Part shown: one piece after another, positions 1 through 12,130 of the stretch
Numbering within the stretch: the stretch's first letter is position 1
Layout: each line of letters starts with the position of its first letter
Assembly: GCA_963736175.1 (NCBI GenBank)
Contig: CAVTNU010000029.1
Location: forward strand, 62,001-126,000
Source: Rhodoblastus sp963736175
GTDB taxonomy: Bacteria > Pseudomonadota > Alphaproteobacteria > Rhizobiales > Beijerinckiaceae
Length of the DNA: 64,000 bases
Reading direction: 5' to 3'
The notes under the pieces: generated by a model
What the model was told of the DNA's origin: nothing
Database searches by the model: none
What the model saw: the letters and a program-made list of their open reading frames with translations, nothing else
Position numbers and translations under genes: made by a program

Positions 1-710
1 ATGCGAATGCAGCCGGACGAGACGTTCTGGCCGATCGTTCCGGGCTCGTTGGTGCCGTGGATGCGGTACATCGAAGAGCCGAGATACAACGCGCGCGCGC
101 CGAGCGGGTTCTTCGGCCCGCCGTCCATATGGGTCGGCAGATCGGGCCGGCGCAACAACATTTCCGGCGGCGGCGTCCAATCCGGCCACTCGGACTTGCG
201 ACTGACCGATTTAACGCCCGACCATTCGAAACCCGGGCGACCGACGCCGACGCCGTAGCGGATCGCCCGGCCAGACGCGACGATATAATAGAGGTAGTGG
301 TGGGGCGTATCGATGACGATCGAACCAAGCTTGCCGTCGCCGTCGTAGTCGACATCCTGACGCGTGAATTCCGCACCGACCGCGGGCGCCGGCGCGGCCT
401 GCCGAGCCGCGCCCGGCTCGTTCGATGCCGCGTTGGCGCGATAGAGTCCGGGATAGGCGGCGGCGAGGGAGGCCTGCTCGCGCGGTTGCGTCGGGCGTTC
501 AACGCGCGCAACGCCTTGCGCGGGCGTCGGATCGCGTCCGGTGATCAGCAACTCCAGAAGACCGCCGCCGAGATTGCCGCGGCGCGCCGGTTCGATGATC
601 TGCGGTCGGTCAGGGCCGACTCCGGCGATGACCATGGGATCGGCCTGCGCGCTGACGGCGAAAGCGCTCAACGCCAGCGCCAAACACGTCGTTGTTTTCG
701 TTGAAACCAT
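1..710 (-). CDS. L,D-transpeptidase (YkuD family), C-terminus cut by window edge
   Basis: Reading from an ATG at 710 toward position 1 gives an open frame of about 236 residues that leaves the window. It starts with a signal-peptide-like stretch ending near ALSAFAVSAQA. The last visible residues hold the YkuD catalytic block: HGTNEPGTIGQ followed by SSGCIR, where the cysteine is the expected nucleophile. Family enzymes form 3-3 cross-links in peptidoglycan or attach proteins to it, in the periplasm. A linker of about 100 residues, including a DYDGDGK segment, lies between the signal and the catalytic domain. An AT-rich stretch upstream (711-850) probably holds the promoter. The fold assignment is firm from the motif; the exact substrate is unknown. 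Confidence 0.85.
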   Translation of the reverse strand, partial: MVSTKTTTCLALALSAFAVSAQADPMVIAGVGPDRPQIIEPARRGNLGGGLLELLITGRDPTPAQGVARVERPTQPREQASLAAAYPGLYRANAASNEPGAARQAAPAPAVGAEFTRQDVDYDGDGKLGSIVIDTPHHYLYYIVASGRAIRYGVGVGRPGFEWSGVKSVSRKSEWPDWTPPPEMLLRRPDLPTHMDGGPKNPLGARALYLGSSMYRIHGTNEPGTIGQNVSSGCIR

Positions 711-857
711 TGGCGTGAGCTTCTCACGGATGAAATACACAGAAGCTGATGATAACGCCAATGACAATATTTTGAATAAGAATTTATATTTGTAGTTACA
801 TTAAACTTAACAGTAAACGTTCCCGCAATGAACGTGGCTTACGAATTATTAAAGTTA

Positions 858-877
858 CTTGTCGGTCGGGCGACAAG
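858..877 (-). terminator. Hairpin just after the flippase stop codon
   Basis: A perfect 7-bp inverted repeat (CTTGTCG / CGACAAG) with a 6-nt loop starts four bases beyond the stop codon at 881. On the minus strand it is followed by an AT-rich run rather than a clean T tract, so it is only a plausible terminator for the flippase gene. Confidence 0.4.
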
Positions 878-880
878 AAC

Positions 881-2329
881 TCACGCCCGCCGTGCTCGCC
901 ATTGCGCGATTTTGCCAACGGCCAGCGAACGCAGGGATGCGGCGTCGGTCGGCGCGACGACAAGCGCGTAAACGCCGGCGCCGACGCAGACCTGCACAAA
1001 CAGCGCGAGGACGCCGGGCTCCATGCCGCGCAGCGGCCAGAGCGCGCCGGCCATCAGCGCGGAGCCGAGGCTGATCAGCGCGATATCGCGCAAAGGCGGC
1101 CATTGCGGCGCGGTTTTACAGGCAAAGGCCAGAAGCGTCGCCAGCGCGACGACCATGGCGAGGCTTTGCGCCAGGGCGAGATAGGACGCGTCCGCCGCCT
1201 GCGGCGCGAGCGCGACGAAGATCGGATCGGCGATGCTGGCGGCCAACGCCGCGATAATGAGCGGCGTCGTCTTCTTGCCGATCTGGAAGATCGAGCTGAT
1301 GGCGAACTGGATCATCGCCTGACAAAACAGGCCGGGCAACATCAGGGCGAGGAAATGGGCGAACGGCCCGCGATACTGGAAGGGAACAATCAGGCGTTCG
1401 ACCGAGGGCAAGGTGGCCCAGAGGCCGACGCAGGCGGGCAGCAGCACGGCGTAGACAATGGAAATATTGGCGGCGATCTGCGCTCTGGCTTTCGCCTCGC
1501 CGCCTTGATCGTGGGCGCGCACGGCGATCTGAAACAGCAGCACGTCGAGCGTCGAGCCAATCGCCTGCACGGCGCGCACGCCGAGGTCATAGGCGAGGGA
1601 GAATTGCCCGGTTTCGGCAAAGCCGAAAAAATGCGCCGCGAAGAGACGATTGGCGAGCGGAATGAAATAATAGAGCACGCCGGCGCCGACCACCGGCAAG
1701 GCGTAGCGCAGATATTCGCGCGCCAGATCGAGCGACGCCCGCTCGGGGCCCGATTTTGGGTCCGAAAGGGCGCCGCGCCAGAGGCCGATCGAACCGATCA
1801 GGCTCGAAACGCCGGCGATCAGCGCGACGGCGGCCGAGCCCGTCAAGATCGCGCCGCCGGCGGTCAGCACGATGGCCAGACAATTCTTGGTGACGATCAG
1901 GCGCCAATAGAGCTTGTCGTCGAACCGGGCGCGCACCAGCGCCGTCGTGTAGTCGAACAGACCGTTTGAGACCGAAGCGGCGAGGGCGAGGCCGATCAGG
2001 ATGTTGGGCAGGACGAAATCGCGTCCCAGCGCGAACAGGACGAGCGCTCCGAGCCCGAACAATGCGGCGACGATTGCGAAACTGGCGTCGAGCGTGGCGC
2101 GCACCTGCGGGCGCTCGGTCCGCGCCTGTTGCGAATAAAAGCGGACGCTCGCGACGCGGATCCAGTCGAAGGCCAGCGCCTGGCCAAAGGTCATCAACCC
2201 GATGGCGAGGGCGAAACGGCCGTATTCCTCCGGGCCGAGGTATTTTGCGACGATCAGACCGACCGCAAAATTTATCAGCGTGTTGACCAGAAACGCCAGT
2301 ACGACTGCCATAAACTCCGCCCCGCGCAC
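881..2329 (-). CDS. Polysaccharide/oligosaccharide flippase, MOP superfamily (Wzx-like)
   Basis: The 482-residue protein is almost entirely hydrophobic, with about 12-14 predicted membrane segments. Its N-terminus (NFAVGLIVAKYLGPEEYGRFAL) is typical of the lipopolysaccharide biosynthesis/flippase family, which moves lipid-linked sugars across the inner membrane. Two ATG codons compete for the start: 2329 and 2311, the latter giving MAVVLAF directly before the first membrane segment. No glycosyltransferase cluster surrounds it, so it is a solitary flippase-type gene and its cargo cannot be inferred. It ends close to the L,D-transpeptidase promoter and diverges from groES. Confidence 0.8.
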   Translation of the reverse strand: MRGAEFMAVVLAFLVNTLINFAVGLIVAKYLGPEEYGRFALAIGLMTFGQALAFDWIRVASVRFYSQQARTERPQVRATLDASFAIVAALFGLGALVLFALGRDFVLPNILIGLALAASVSNGLFDYTTALVRARFDDKLYWRLIVTKNCLAIVLTAGGAILTGSAAVALIAGVSSLIGSIGLWRGALSDPKSGPERASLDLAREYLRYALPVVGAGVLYYFIPLANRLFAAHFFGFAETGQFSLAYDLGVRAVQAIGSTLDVLLFQIAVRAHDQGGEAKARAQIAANISIVYAVLLPACVGLWATLPSVERLIVPFQYRGPFAHFLALMLPGLFCQAMIQFAISSIFQIGKKTTPLIIAALAASIADPIFVALAPQAADASYLALAQSLAMVVALATLLAFACKTAPQWPPLRDIALISLGSALMAGALWPLRGMEPGVLALFVQVCVGAGVYALVVAPTDAASLRSLAVGKIAQWRARRA

Positions 2330-2430
2330 GGGCGTGCGCCCGAACCTCTATAATCGATGCGCAATAAGAAAGTCTTGCCGCCGCGCTAACCAAGCCCAGA
2401 GCCAGCGCGGTCGCTCGGTCCCGCGCAGCC

Positions 2431-2459
2431 TTGACAAACACGCCCCCCAAACCTATCTC
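2431..2459 (+). promoter_or_regulatory. Sigma-70-type promoter of groESL
   Basis: A consensus -35 box TTGACA (2431-2436) is followed after 17 nt by TATCTC (2454-2459). The CIRCE operator begins 12 nt downstream, so it would cover or follow the transcription start, as expected for HrcA repression. Confidence 0.7.
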
Positions 2460-2471
2460 CACGCCAGCCCG

Positions 2472-2498
2472 TTAGCACTCGCTCACGAGGAGTGCTAA
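2472..2498 (+). promoter_or_regulatory. CIRCE operator (HrcA binding site)
   Basis: The sequence is a perfect copy of the CIRCE consensus: TTAGCACTC, 9 nt spacer, GAGTGCTAA. It lies 58 bp upstream of groES and directly downstream of the predicted -10 box. In most bacteria HrcA binds this element and represses groESL at normal temperature. Confidence 0.97.
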
Positions 2499-2556
2499 CA
2501 GGCGTCGTTTTCGCGGGCCGCGTATTTCGCGGCGCAACTGACAGGATTGAGAAAAC

Positions 2557-2844
2557 ATGAGCTTCCGTCCCCTGCACGACCGTGTCGTCGTCAAGCGCAT
2601 CGAAGGCGAGGAAAAGACCAAAGGCGGCATCATCATTCCCGATACCGCCAAGGAAAAGCCGCAGGAAGGCGAAGTGATCGCCGTCGGCCCCGGCGCGCGC
2701 GACGAAGCCGGCAAGCTGGTCCCCCTCGACGTCAAGGCTGGCGACCGGGTTCTGTTCGGCAAATGGTCGGGCACCGAAGTCAAGATCGACGGCCAGGATC
2801 TCCTCATCATGAAGGAATCCGACATCCTTGGCATCGTCGGTTAA
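2557..2844 (+). CDS. groES: Co-chaperonin GroES
   Basis: The 95-residue product is a complete GroES (Cpn10). It opens with MSFRPLHDRVVVKR, contains the mobile-loop region EEKTKGGIIIPDTAKEKP (residues about 18-35) and ends with IMKESDILGIVG. It caps GroEL during ATP-driven protein folding in the cytoplasm. It forms an operon with groEL, 41 bp downstream, under the CIRCE element at 2472-2498. Confidence 0.98.
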   Translation: MSFRPLHDRVVVKRIEGEEKTKGGIIIPDTAKEKPQEGEVIAVGPGARDEAGKLVPLDVKAGDRVLFGKWSGTEVKIDGQDLLIMKESDILGIVG

Positions 2845-2885
2845 TTTCGCTTTTCATTCAGTTCTCTATCTGGGAGTAGCCTTTC

Positions 2886-4524
<1,639 letters not shown>

Positions 4525-4556
4525 CGCCGGTTCGGGGCTCAACCACTCGGTAACGG

Positions 4557-4584
4557 AAAGGCCGCCGATCCGGCGGCCTTTTTG
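4557..4584 (+). terminator. Rho-independent terminator of groESL
   Basis: An 11-bp perfect stem (AAAGGCCGCCG / CGGCGGCCTTT) with a 3-nt loop is followed by a T-rich run. It lies 33 bp beyond the groEL stop codon. Confidence 0.9.
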
Positions 4585-4686
4585 TTTTCAAATCCTTGTT
4601 GGCGCTAACCCTGCCGCAAGTCACGTGCGAAAATGACGAACGCCACTAGGCCGCAAGGCCATCAGCGGGTAGCACGCTTATATGGT

Positions 4687-4712
4687 CAACTCGTTCGCAT
4701 CTGAACGAGTTG
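4687..4712. repeat. Perfect 10-bp palindrome upstream of ihfA
   Basis: CAACTCGTTC (4687-4696) and GAACGAGTTG (4703-4712) pair perfectly around a 6-nt loop. There is no following T tract, so a terminator is unlikely. The position, 37 nt before the proposed GTG start of ihfA, suits an operator or a leader hairpin in the mRNA. Confidence 0.6.
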
Positions 4713-4748
4713 GGACTGGAATTTAACCGCTACAGCGCGGAGGGGGTC

Positions 4749-5162
4749 GTGGACTCTTATGTAGAAAAAGATGGCGCGCAACGTACGCGCCGCAAAGCCG
4801 CCGCGCGGACGAACACCGCTGTGCGCGACAAGACCGTCAAGACTCCGACCGGCAAGACGACGACGCGAATCGAGTTGCTGGAAGCTGTTTATCTTGCCTG
4901 TCCGTCGTTGTCGCGCGTGCAGGCGCGCGAGATTTTCGAGATGACGCTGGACGAAATCGCCGAAACGCTGGTGCGCGGCGAAGCGGTCAAGCTGCGCTCG
5001 TTCGGCGCCTTTTCGGTGCGCTCCAAACGCGAGCGCATCGGCCGCAATCCGCGCACAGGCGAGGAAGCGACGATCACGCCGCGCCGCGTCCTGACTTTCA
5101 AGGCCTCGCCGGTTCTCAACGCCAAGGTCAACGGCGAGACGCACGAAGACGAAGACGAATAG
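4749..5162 (+). CDS. ihfA: Integration host factor alpha subunit (HU/IHF family), N-terminally extended
   Basis: Residues after about 35 match IhfA: RIELLEAVYLACPSLSR, the EIFEMTLDEI helix, and the DNA-binding arm FGAFSVRSKRERIGRNPRTGEE ending in NAKVNG. IHF is an alpha/beta dimer that bends DNA sharply at specific sites in promoters, origins and recombination loci. The start chosen is GTG at 4749 because GGAGG lies 5 nt upstream; a TTG at 4710 would add 13 residues. Either way a basic, lysine/arginine-rich extension of about 30 residues precedes the usual N-terminus, compared with a normal length near 100. The C-terminus is acidic (HEDEDE). Confidence 0.9.
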   Translation: MDSYVEKDGAQRTRRKAAARTNTAVRDKTVKTPTGKTTTRIELLEAVYLACPSLSRVQAREIFEMTLDEIAETLVRGEAVKLRSFGAFSVRSKRERIGRNPRTGEEATITPRRVLTFKASPVLNAKVNGETHEDEDE

Positions 5163-5187
5163 GCGTTCGCTCCCCCCGCGAACTTGA

Positions 5188-5226
5188 AAAACCCCGTCCG
5201 GCTTTTGCTTGGCGGGGTTTTCTTTT
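5188..5226 (+). terminator. Terminator of ihfA
   Basis: A 9-bp stem (AAAACCCCG / CGGGGTTTT) with a 16-nt loop and a following TCTTTT run starts 26 bp after the ihfA stop codon. Confidence 0.75.
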
Positions 5227-5312
5227 GCCAATTTCCCTCAAACCGGCGTAATTCCACAGCCTAGATCTCCTCCGGGCGCTTGATTCGCCACATCTGAACG
5301 CAGGAAAGCACG

Positions 5313-7409
5313 ATGAAGCCACTGGGACTTGCGCTCGCTCTTTTCGCCGTGGGCGCGGGAGCGGCCGGCTTGCATTTCGCCGACACGGGACTGTTCCTGA
5401 TCGCCGTCGCCTCGCTCGTCTGCGCTGGCGCGGTGCTGGCCAGCGCTTCGGTTTCCTCGTTCCTGAAAATCTTCATCGCGCTGTTTTCGACCGAGACAAT
5501 CGTCTTCGGCCTCGGCCATCTGGCGGATCTGTTCGGCCTCTGGCCCCAGAGCCTGGAAGAAACCAAGTTGCCGGAAACCTTGCCATTGACCGTGGCGGTT
5601 TTCGCCATTCTGGTTTTCGCCGTCTCACACCTGCCGGTCGTGCGCGCCATGAGCCGCATCGCCGATCGCTTCTTCGACGCAGACGGCGCCACGACGGCGC
5701 ACGTCGGCCCCTTGAGATTCCGCCTCCTGGAGCGGCGTCTGGCCACTATCATGGTGGTCGTGCTCGTGCTCATCAATCAGGCGCAGGTGGCGATCACGGT
5801 GCGGTTGAGCTTTTTCAACCGCGACTGGTTCAACGCCATTCAAGAAAAGAATCAGCCCGATTTCTGGCGCCTGCTGTTGTGGGTGTTCGTGCCCTGGGCG
5901 TTCATCTATGTGGCCAGCGCGGTCGTCGAATATGTCCTGCAATCGATGCTGGTCATTCGTTGGCGCCGCTGGCTGACCAACTTCTATGTTTCGCACTGGC
6001 TCGATGGGGCGGCGCATTACCGGATGTCGTTGATCGGCGACGGCGCCGACAACCCTGATCAGCGTATCGCCGAAGACGTCAGCCGGTTCATCGACGGCGG
6101 CGGCGACGGCGGCGCCTACGGAGCCGGCGTCTACAATTATTCCATCATTTTGATCTCGACCCTGTCGTCGCTGGTGTCTTTCGCCATCGTGCTGTGGGGC
6201 CTGTCGAACAATTTCACCTTGCCTGGCACGTCGATCGTCGTGCCGGGCTTTCTGTTCTGGGTCGCGCTGATCTATGCGACGGTCGGAACCTTGATCACGC
6301 ACCTGATCGGCCGTCCGTTGGTCGGCATCCTGTTCCGCCGTCAACGCTACGAAGCCGATTTTCGTTTTTCGCTGGCGCGCGTGCGCGAATATTCCGAGCA
6401 GGTGGCGTTGTTGCGCGGCGAAACCGCTGAACGCGCCAGCCTGTCGGCGCGTTTCGGCGCGGTGATGGCCAACTACCTTGAAATGATCGATCGGAATAAA
6501 AAACTGACTGCCTTTACCGCGACTTACGGCCAGATCAGCCCGATCATCCCCTACGTCTTTTCCGCGCCATTCTATTTCTCCGGAAAGATCACGCTCGGCA
6601 TAATGTCGCAGACGGCGGGCGCCTTTTCGCGCGTCGAGGGCGCGCTCACCTTCTTCATCAGCTATTACACGTCCTTGGCCGGGTTCAAGGCGGTGCTCAA
6701 TCGTCTGACCTCGTTTGACGCCGCAATCGACGCGGCGCGCGCCAAGACGGGTGCGCTCAAGATCGTCGAGACGCAAGGCGCGCCGGCGCTGGAAAACGTC
6801 GCTTTGGACCTGCCCAACGGCGCGCGCATTCTCGACAGCGCCAACCTCGCGCTCACGGACGGCCGCAACGTTCTGGTGACGGGGCCTTCGGGCGCCGGCA
6901 AGTCCACGTTGTTCCGGGCGCTGGCCGGTTTGTGGCCTTATGGCTCCGGCGTCGTCAAGGAGCCTGATCCGGCGCGGATGATGCTTTTGCCGCAAAAGCC
7001 CTATCTGCCGATCGGTTCGCTGCGCAACGCCGTCATCTATCCGGCGCGGGCGGGCGCCCATGACGACGCCGCGATCAGCGCCGCGCTGGTCGACGCCCAT
7101 TTGCCCGATCTGGCGCGGAAACTCGACGAAGAAGACAATTGGGGGCTGCGTCTGTCGGGCGGCGAACAGCAGCGCGTGGCGATCGCCCGCGCGTTTCTGG
7201 CCAAGCCCGATTGGCTGTTGCTCGATGAAGCGACCGCCGCGCTGGATGAGGAAACCGAAGCCGAAATTTACAAGACCATCGCGACGCGCCTGCCGTATAC
7301 GACCCTGGTGTCCATCGGGCACAGAACCAGCCTCTCCGCCTTCCATCAGGGCAAGGCGACGTTCCGGCCCAAGCAGGGCGGCGGCTTCGTGCTGGCGACG
7401 GAAGCATAG
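5313..7409 (+). CDS. ABC transporter of the SbmA/BacA-like (BclA/YddA) family, fused permease and ATPase
   Basis: The 698-residue protein has a hydrophobic N-terminal block (four segments up to about residue 110), then an SbmA/BacA-type membrane domain (FFNRDWFNAIQEKN near 170; WRRWLTNFYVSHWLDG near 220), and a C-terminal ATPase with Walker A GPSGAGKST (about 524-532), signature LSGGEQQR and Walker B LLLDEATAALDE. BacA and BclA proteins import peptides, including plant NCR peptides and bleomycin-like drugs, and affect very-long-chain fatty acids of lipid A. This one is the ATPase-fused version, as in bradyrhizobial BclA. It is monocistronic, between ihfA and a convergent GT87 gene. The substrate is not predictable from sequence alone. 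Confidence 0.85.
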   Translation: MKPLGLALALFAVGAGAAGLHFADTGLFLIAVASLVCAGAVLASASVSSFLKIFIALFSTETIVFGLGHLADLFGLWPQSLEETKLPETLPLTVAVFAILVFAVSHLPVVRAMSRIADRFFDADGATTAHVGPLRFRLLERRLATIMVVVLVLINQAQVAITVRLSFFNRDWFNAIQEKNQPDFWRLLLWVFVPWAFIYVASAVVEYVLQSMLVIRWRRWLTNFYVSHWLDGAAHYRMSLIGDGADNPDQRIAEDVSRFIDGGGDGGAYGAGVYNYSIILISTLSSLVSFAIVLWGLSNNFTLPGTSIVVPGFLFWVALIYATVGTLITHLIGRPLVGILFRRQRYEADFRFSLARVREYSEQVALLRGETAERASLSARFGAVMANYLEMIDRNKKLTAFTATYGQISPIIPYVFSAPFYFSGKITLGIMSQTAGAFSRVEGALTFFISYYTSLAGFKAVLNRLTSFDAAIDAARAKTGALKIVETQGAPALENVALDLPNGARILDSANLALTDGRNVLVTGPSGAGKSTLFRALAGLWPYGSGVVKEPDPARMMLLPQKPYLPIGSLRNAVIYPARAGAHDDAAISAALVDAHLPDLARKLDEEDNWGLRLSGGEQQRVAIARAFLAKPDWLLLDEATAALDEETEAEIYKTIATRLPYTTLVSIGHRTSLSAFHQGKATFRPKQGGGFVLATEA

Positions 7410-7452
7410 ATCATGAATGCCGCTGCGGCGAGGCGGATATAGGCGAAGCTGT

Positions 7453-8664
7453 TCAGGGAGCGGCAAGTGGCGCCGATTGCCGCGCCGGCATGCCGTTCAG
7501 AACCAACCAGAGCGCTGCAAGGATGACGGCCGCGCCAAGCGGCGCGCCTGTTCCGATCATCAGCGTCGGGAGAAACAGCGCGACGAGGATCACGGCGCAT
7601 TCGCGCGGATCGAATCCGCCGCCCGACTTGAGACGCTCGTCGATGAAGATGACAATCGCCGCCGCGAAAATCGGCAGGTCGTAGACAAGCGCGTGCGGCG
7701 TGGCGAGAAACGCGCCGCAGCACAAGACGGCGACGGCCTTGGCGGTGACGCCGGCGCGGAATTGTCGCCAGATGAGGGCGAACACGACAGCGCTGGCGCA
7801 AAACTGCGCCGCCCACGCCGCCGTCAGCGGCGCGCCGAGTTGCAACAGATTGCCGAGCAGCGTCGGCATCTTGGCGTAATTGGCGCTTTGCTGGTCGAAT
7901 TGGGCCGAATAGGCGGGCAGAGCGCCAAGCCAATCGGGCCAGACGCCCCAGCCATAGGCCAGAGCGCCGGCGACGACGCCGACGATGACGGTGGCGCTGG
8001 CGGCGGCGAAAACGCGCCACAGGCCGGCGGCGGCCAACGCCAAGGGGACCAGTAAGCCGAGTTGCGGTTTATAGGCCAGCAGGCCGAACAGAACGCCCGC
8101 CAGAATCGACCGCGTCTTGGCGAGGCGAAAGCCGCCGATCAGCAAGGCGGCGGCGAAAAGCGACGTTTGGCCGATGAACAGCGTCGCCGTCGTGGTCGGG
8201 ACGACGAGAACGGCGGCAAGATAGGGCGATTGACGCCAACGCCCGCCGATCATCGCCCAGCCATAGAGCGCCAACGAGACGCCCATGGTCGCCAGGTAGG
8301 CCGCGCTGAGGCCGAGTTTCGCCAAGGGCGCCAGCATCAGAATGAAAAACGGCGGATAGGGAAAGGGATTGAAATCGCCCGGCGCCATGCCCCAGGCGAC
8401 TTGCTGGGCGTGCAGCCCCTGCGCGTCGTAGTTCAGCAATGGATTGGCGCCGGCCGCGACTTTCGCCGACGCCCAGAGCGAGAAAAAATCGCCGTATCGT
8501 TCGATCTCGGGCAGACGCCAGCGCGCGAGGACTTCGGCGATCGCCAGCAGACCGCAAAAGACGACAACGGCCAGAAAGAGCCATTTCGCGGCGGCTGACG
8601 AAAGAACCGGCGGCCGGCGGTCGGCCGGGACCGCGTCAGGCGTCGACGAGCCGCTTTGCATCAA
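7453..8664 (-). CDS. GT87 family (DUF2029) integral-membrane glycosyltransferase
   Basis: The 403-residue protein has about ten membrane segments and typical DUF2029 signatures: GDFFSLWASAKVAAGANP (about 57-74), NPFPYPPFFILMLAPLA (about 98-114) and AYKPQLGLLVPLALA (about 195-209). Related enzymes are polyprenyl-phosphate-dependent mannosyl- or other glycosyltransferases acting on the outer face of the inner membrane. The acceptor is unknown. It converges on the BclA-like gene with a 43-bp gap and precedes nnrU on the same strand with a 36-bp gap. Confidence 0.8.
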   Translation of the reverse strand: MMQSGSSTPDAVPADRRPPVLSSAAAKWLFLAVVVFCGLLAIAEVLARWRLPEIERYGDFFSLWASAKVAAGANPLLNYDAQGLHAQQVAWGMAPGDFNPFPYPPFFILMLAPLAKLGLSAAYLATMGVSLALYGWAMIGGRWRQSPYLAAVLVVPTTTATLFIGQTSLFAAALLIGGFRLAKTRSILAGVLFGLLAYKPQLGLLVPLALAAAGLWRVFAAASATVIVGVVAGALAYGWGVWPDWLGALPAYSAQFDQQSANYAKMPTLLGNLLQLGAPLTAAWAAQFCASAVVFALIWRQFRAGVTAKAVAVLCCGAFLATPHALVYDLPIFAAAIVIFIDERLKSGGGFDPRECAVILVALFLPTLMIGTGAPLGAAVILAALWLVLNGMPARQSAPLAAP

Positions 8665-8700
8665 AGAACCCCCTCCGCTCTGACGGAGCGTCGCCGGCCC

Positions 8701-9273
8701 CTATCGCGTCAAAATCGCCGCGCCCAGATAGGGGTGGATGACAAAAAGAACAGCCGCCCAGGCGAGGGCGCCGACGCCGACGCAGATGGCGTCGCCGGTC
8801 CAGCCCGTAGCGGCCGGACGCAGGGGAACCGCGCGCCATTTCACCGAAAAGCGGTCGTAGCCGGCATAGATCATGAGCGAGCCAAACAGGATCAGCGCTA
8901 GCAGGTCACCGTTGGCGATGAGATGGGCCAGCGCCCATGTCTTGACGGCCGAGAGCATCGGATGTTTGACCCAGTCGCGAATATGGGAGGGAACATAGGC
9001 GGCGACCAGTTGAATGAAGGCGAGCAGCATCAGCACGATGGCGATGTGCTTTGTCCACAGCGGCGGGCTCCACAATTGCGGATCGGCCGGGCCGCCGCGC
9101 GTCGCGCTCACGCCGACGACGATCAGCCCCAGTCCGACGGCGGAAATCACCGAGAACAAGCCTTTATAGGGGCCCTCGCCGAAGGCCGCGACCGCTCTGG
9201 CGTGAGCCTCTGGAAAAGTCGGCGCCAGATGGGCGGCGAAAAAGACGACGAGACCGAGAACGAGAGTGATCAT
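8701..9273 (-). CDS. NnrU family membrane protein
   Basis: The 190-residue protein has five to six membrane segments and the conserved NnrU block KHPMLSAVKTWALAHLIANG with ILFGSLMIYAGYDR. NnrU was first described next to nitrite and nitric oxide reductase genes, but it is widespread and related to isoprenoid/phospholipid methyltransferase-type membrane proteins. No denitrification gene is nearby, so a nitrogen role is not supported here. It could share a transcript with the downstream GT87 gene. Confidence 0.85.
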   Translation of the reverse strand: MITLVLGLVVFFAAHLAPTFPEAHARAVAAFGEGPYKGLFSVISAVGLGLIVVGVSATRGGPADPQLWSPPLWTKHIAIVLMLLAFIQLVAAYVPSHIRDWVKHPMLSAVKTWALAHLIANGDLLALILFGSLMIYAGYDRFSVKWRAVPLRPAATGWTGDAICVGVGALAWAAVLFVIHPYLGAAILTR

Positions 9274-9371
9274 GCGGCTTCCTCCTGTCGCGACCCGCGA
9301 CGGCTCGAACGTTACGAAATTTTACGGACGAGGACATCCGCTTAATCGAACGCGCTGAATATCGTTTCATT

Positions 9372-11011
<1,640 letters not shown>

Positions 11012-11015
<4 letters not shown>

Positions 11016-12130
11016 ATCTGCTCCTTGCGCGGATCGAAGGCGTCGCGCGCCGCCTCGCCGACGAACACCAGCAGCAGCAGCGTTGCGGCGATGACGAAAA
11101 AGCCGGTCAGGCCAAGCCAGGGGGCATGCAGATTGGCCTCGCCCTGCAACAGAACCTCGCCCAGCGACGGCGAGCCGGACGGCAAGCCGAAGCCGAGAAA
11201 GTCGAGCTGGGTGAGCGTCGTGATCGACGAATTGAGGACGAACGGCAGGAAGGTCAACGTCGCCACCATCGCGTTGGGCAGGACGTGTTTGACGATGATC
11301 TTGAGATTGGACAGGCCGAGCGCCCGGGCGGCGAGCACATATTCGAAATTGCGCGCGCGCAGGAACTCGGCGCGCACCAGATGCACCAGCGACACCCAGG
11401 AAAACATCAGTAGAATGATCAGCAAGACGAAAAAGCTCGGCGCGATCACCGAGGCGACGATGATCAGCAGATAGAGCGTCGGCAGCGACGACCAGATTTC
11501 GATGAAACGTTGAAAGACCAGATCGACCCAGCCGCCGAAATAGCCTTGCGCGGCGCCGGCCGCTATGCCGATCGCCGAAGACAGCGCGCCGAGCGTCAGA
11601 CCGAATAGCACCGAAATGCGAAAGCCGTAGATGACGCGCGCCAGCACGTCGCGGCCCTGATCGTCGGTGCCGAGCCAGTTCCATTCGATATCGGCGCAGC
11701 TTTTCGCCGGTTCGCCGTCGCGCGTCCGGCCGTGGGCGCATTCGTCCTCGCTGAGCAGCCAGCTCGGCGCCGACGGCGCCGGCGTCGGCAGCGCGAGATT
11801 ATGCGTCAGATAGGAATAGCGGATCGGCGGCCAGATGGCGAAGCCGTGCGCGTCGATTTCGCGCGCGATGACCGGATCGCGATAATCGGTTTCGGCGAGA
11901 AAGCCGCCGAACTTTTCTTCCGGATAGGCCTTGAGGAAGGGAAAAAGAATTTCGCCCTTGTAATAGGCCAGGATCGGCTTGTCGTTGGCGATCAACTCGG
12001 CGCCGAGCGAGGCGACGAAACAGCCGAGAAACAGCCAGAGCGCGATATAACCTCGACGGTTGCGTTTGAAATTGTCGAGCCGTCGTCGGTTGATCGGCGA
12101 GATGTTCTTGAACAGGATCCAGCTCATCAC
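11012..12130 (-). CDS. yejE: Oligopeptide ABC transporter permease YejE
   Basis: This 372-residue permease begins MMSWILFKNISPINRRRLDNFKRNRRGY, the hallmark of YejE. A long periplasmic stretch (residues about 55-150) precedes the conserved WLGTDDQGRDVLARVIYGFRIS block of DppC-type permeases. Five to six membrane segments are visible. The start overlaps the yejB stop by 4 bp and the end overlaps yejF by 4 bp, so the genes are tightly coupled. Confidence 0.95.

Noticed and set aside
5625..7466. 613-codon open frame on the minus strand across the BclA-like gene
   Set aside because: The plus strand encodes Walker A, signature and Walker B motifs; the minus frame encodes none.
8701..9273. Denitrification role for the NnrU protein
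   Set aside because: No nitrite or nitric oxide reductase gene is nearby, and NnrU-like proteins are common without them.
11016..11741. Upstream extension of the yejF frame
   Set aside because: Residues before the GTG at 11015 are arginine-rich and overlap yejE; the ABC domain starts right after the GTG.
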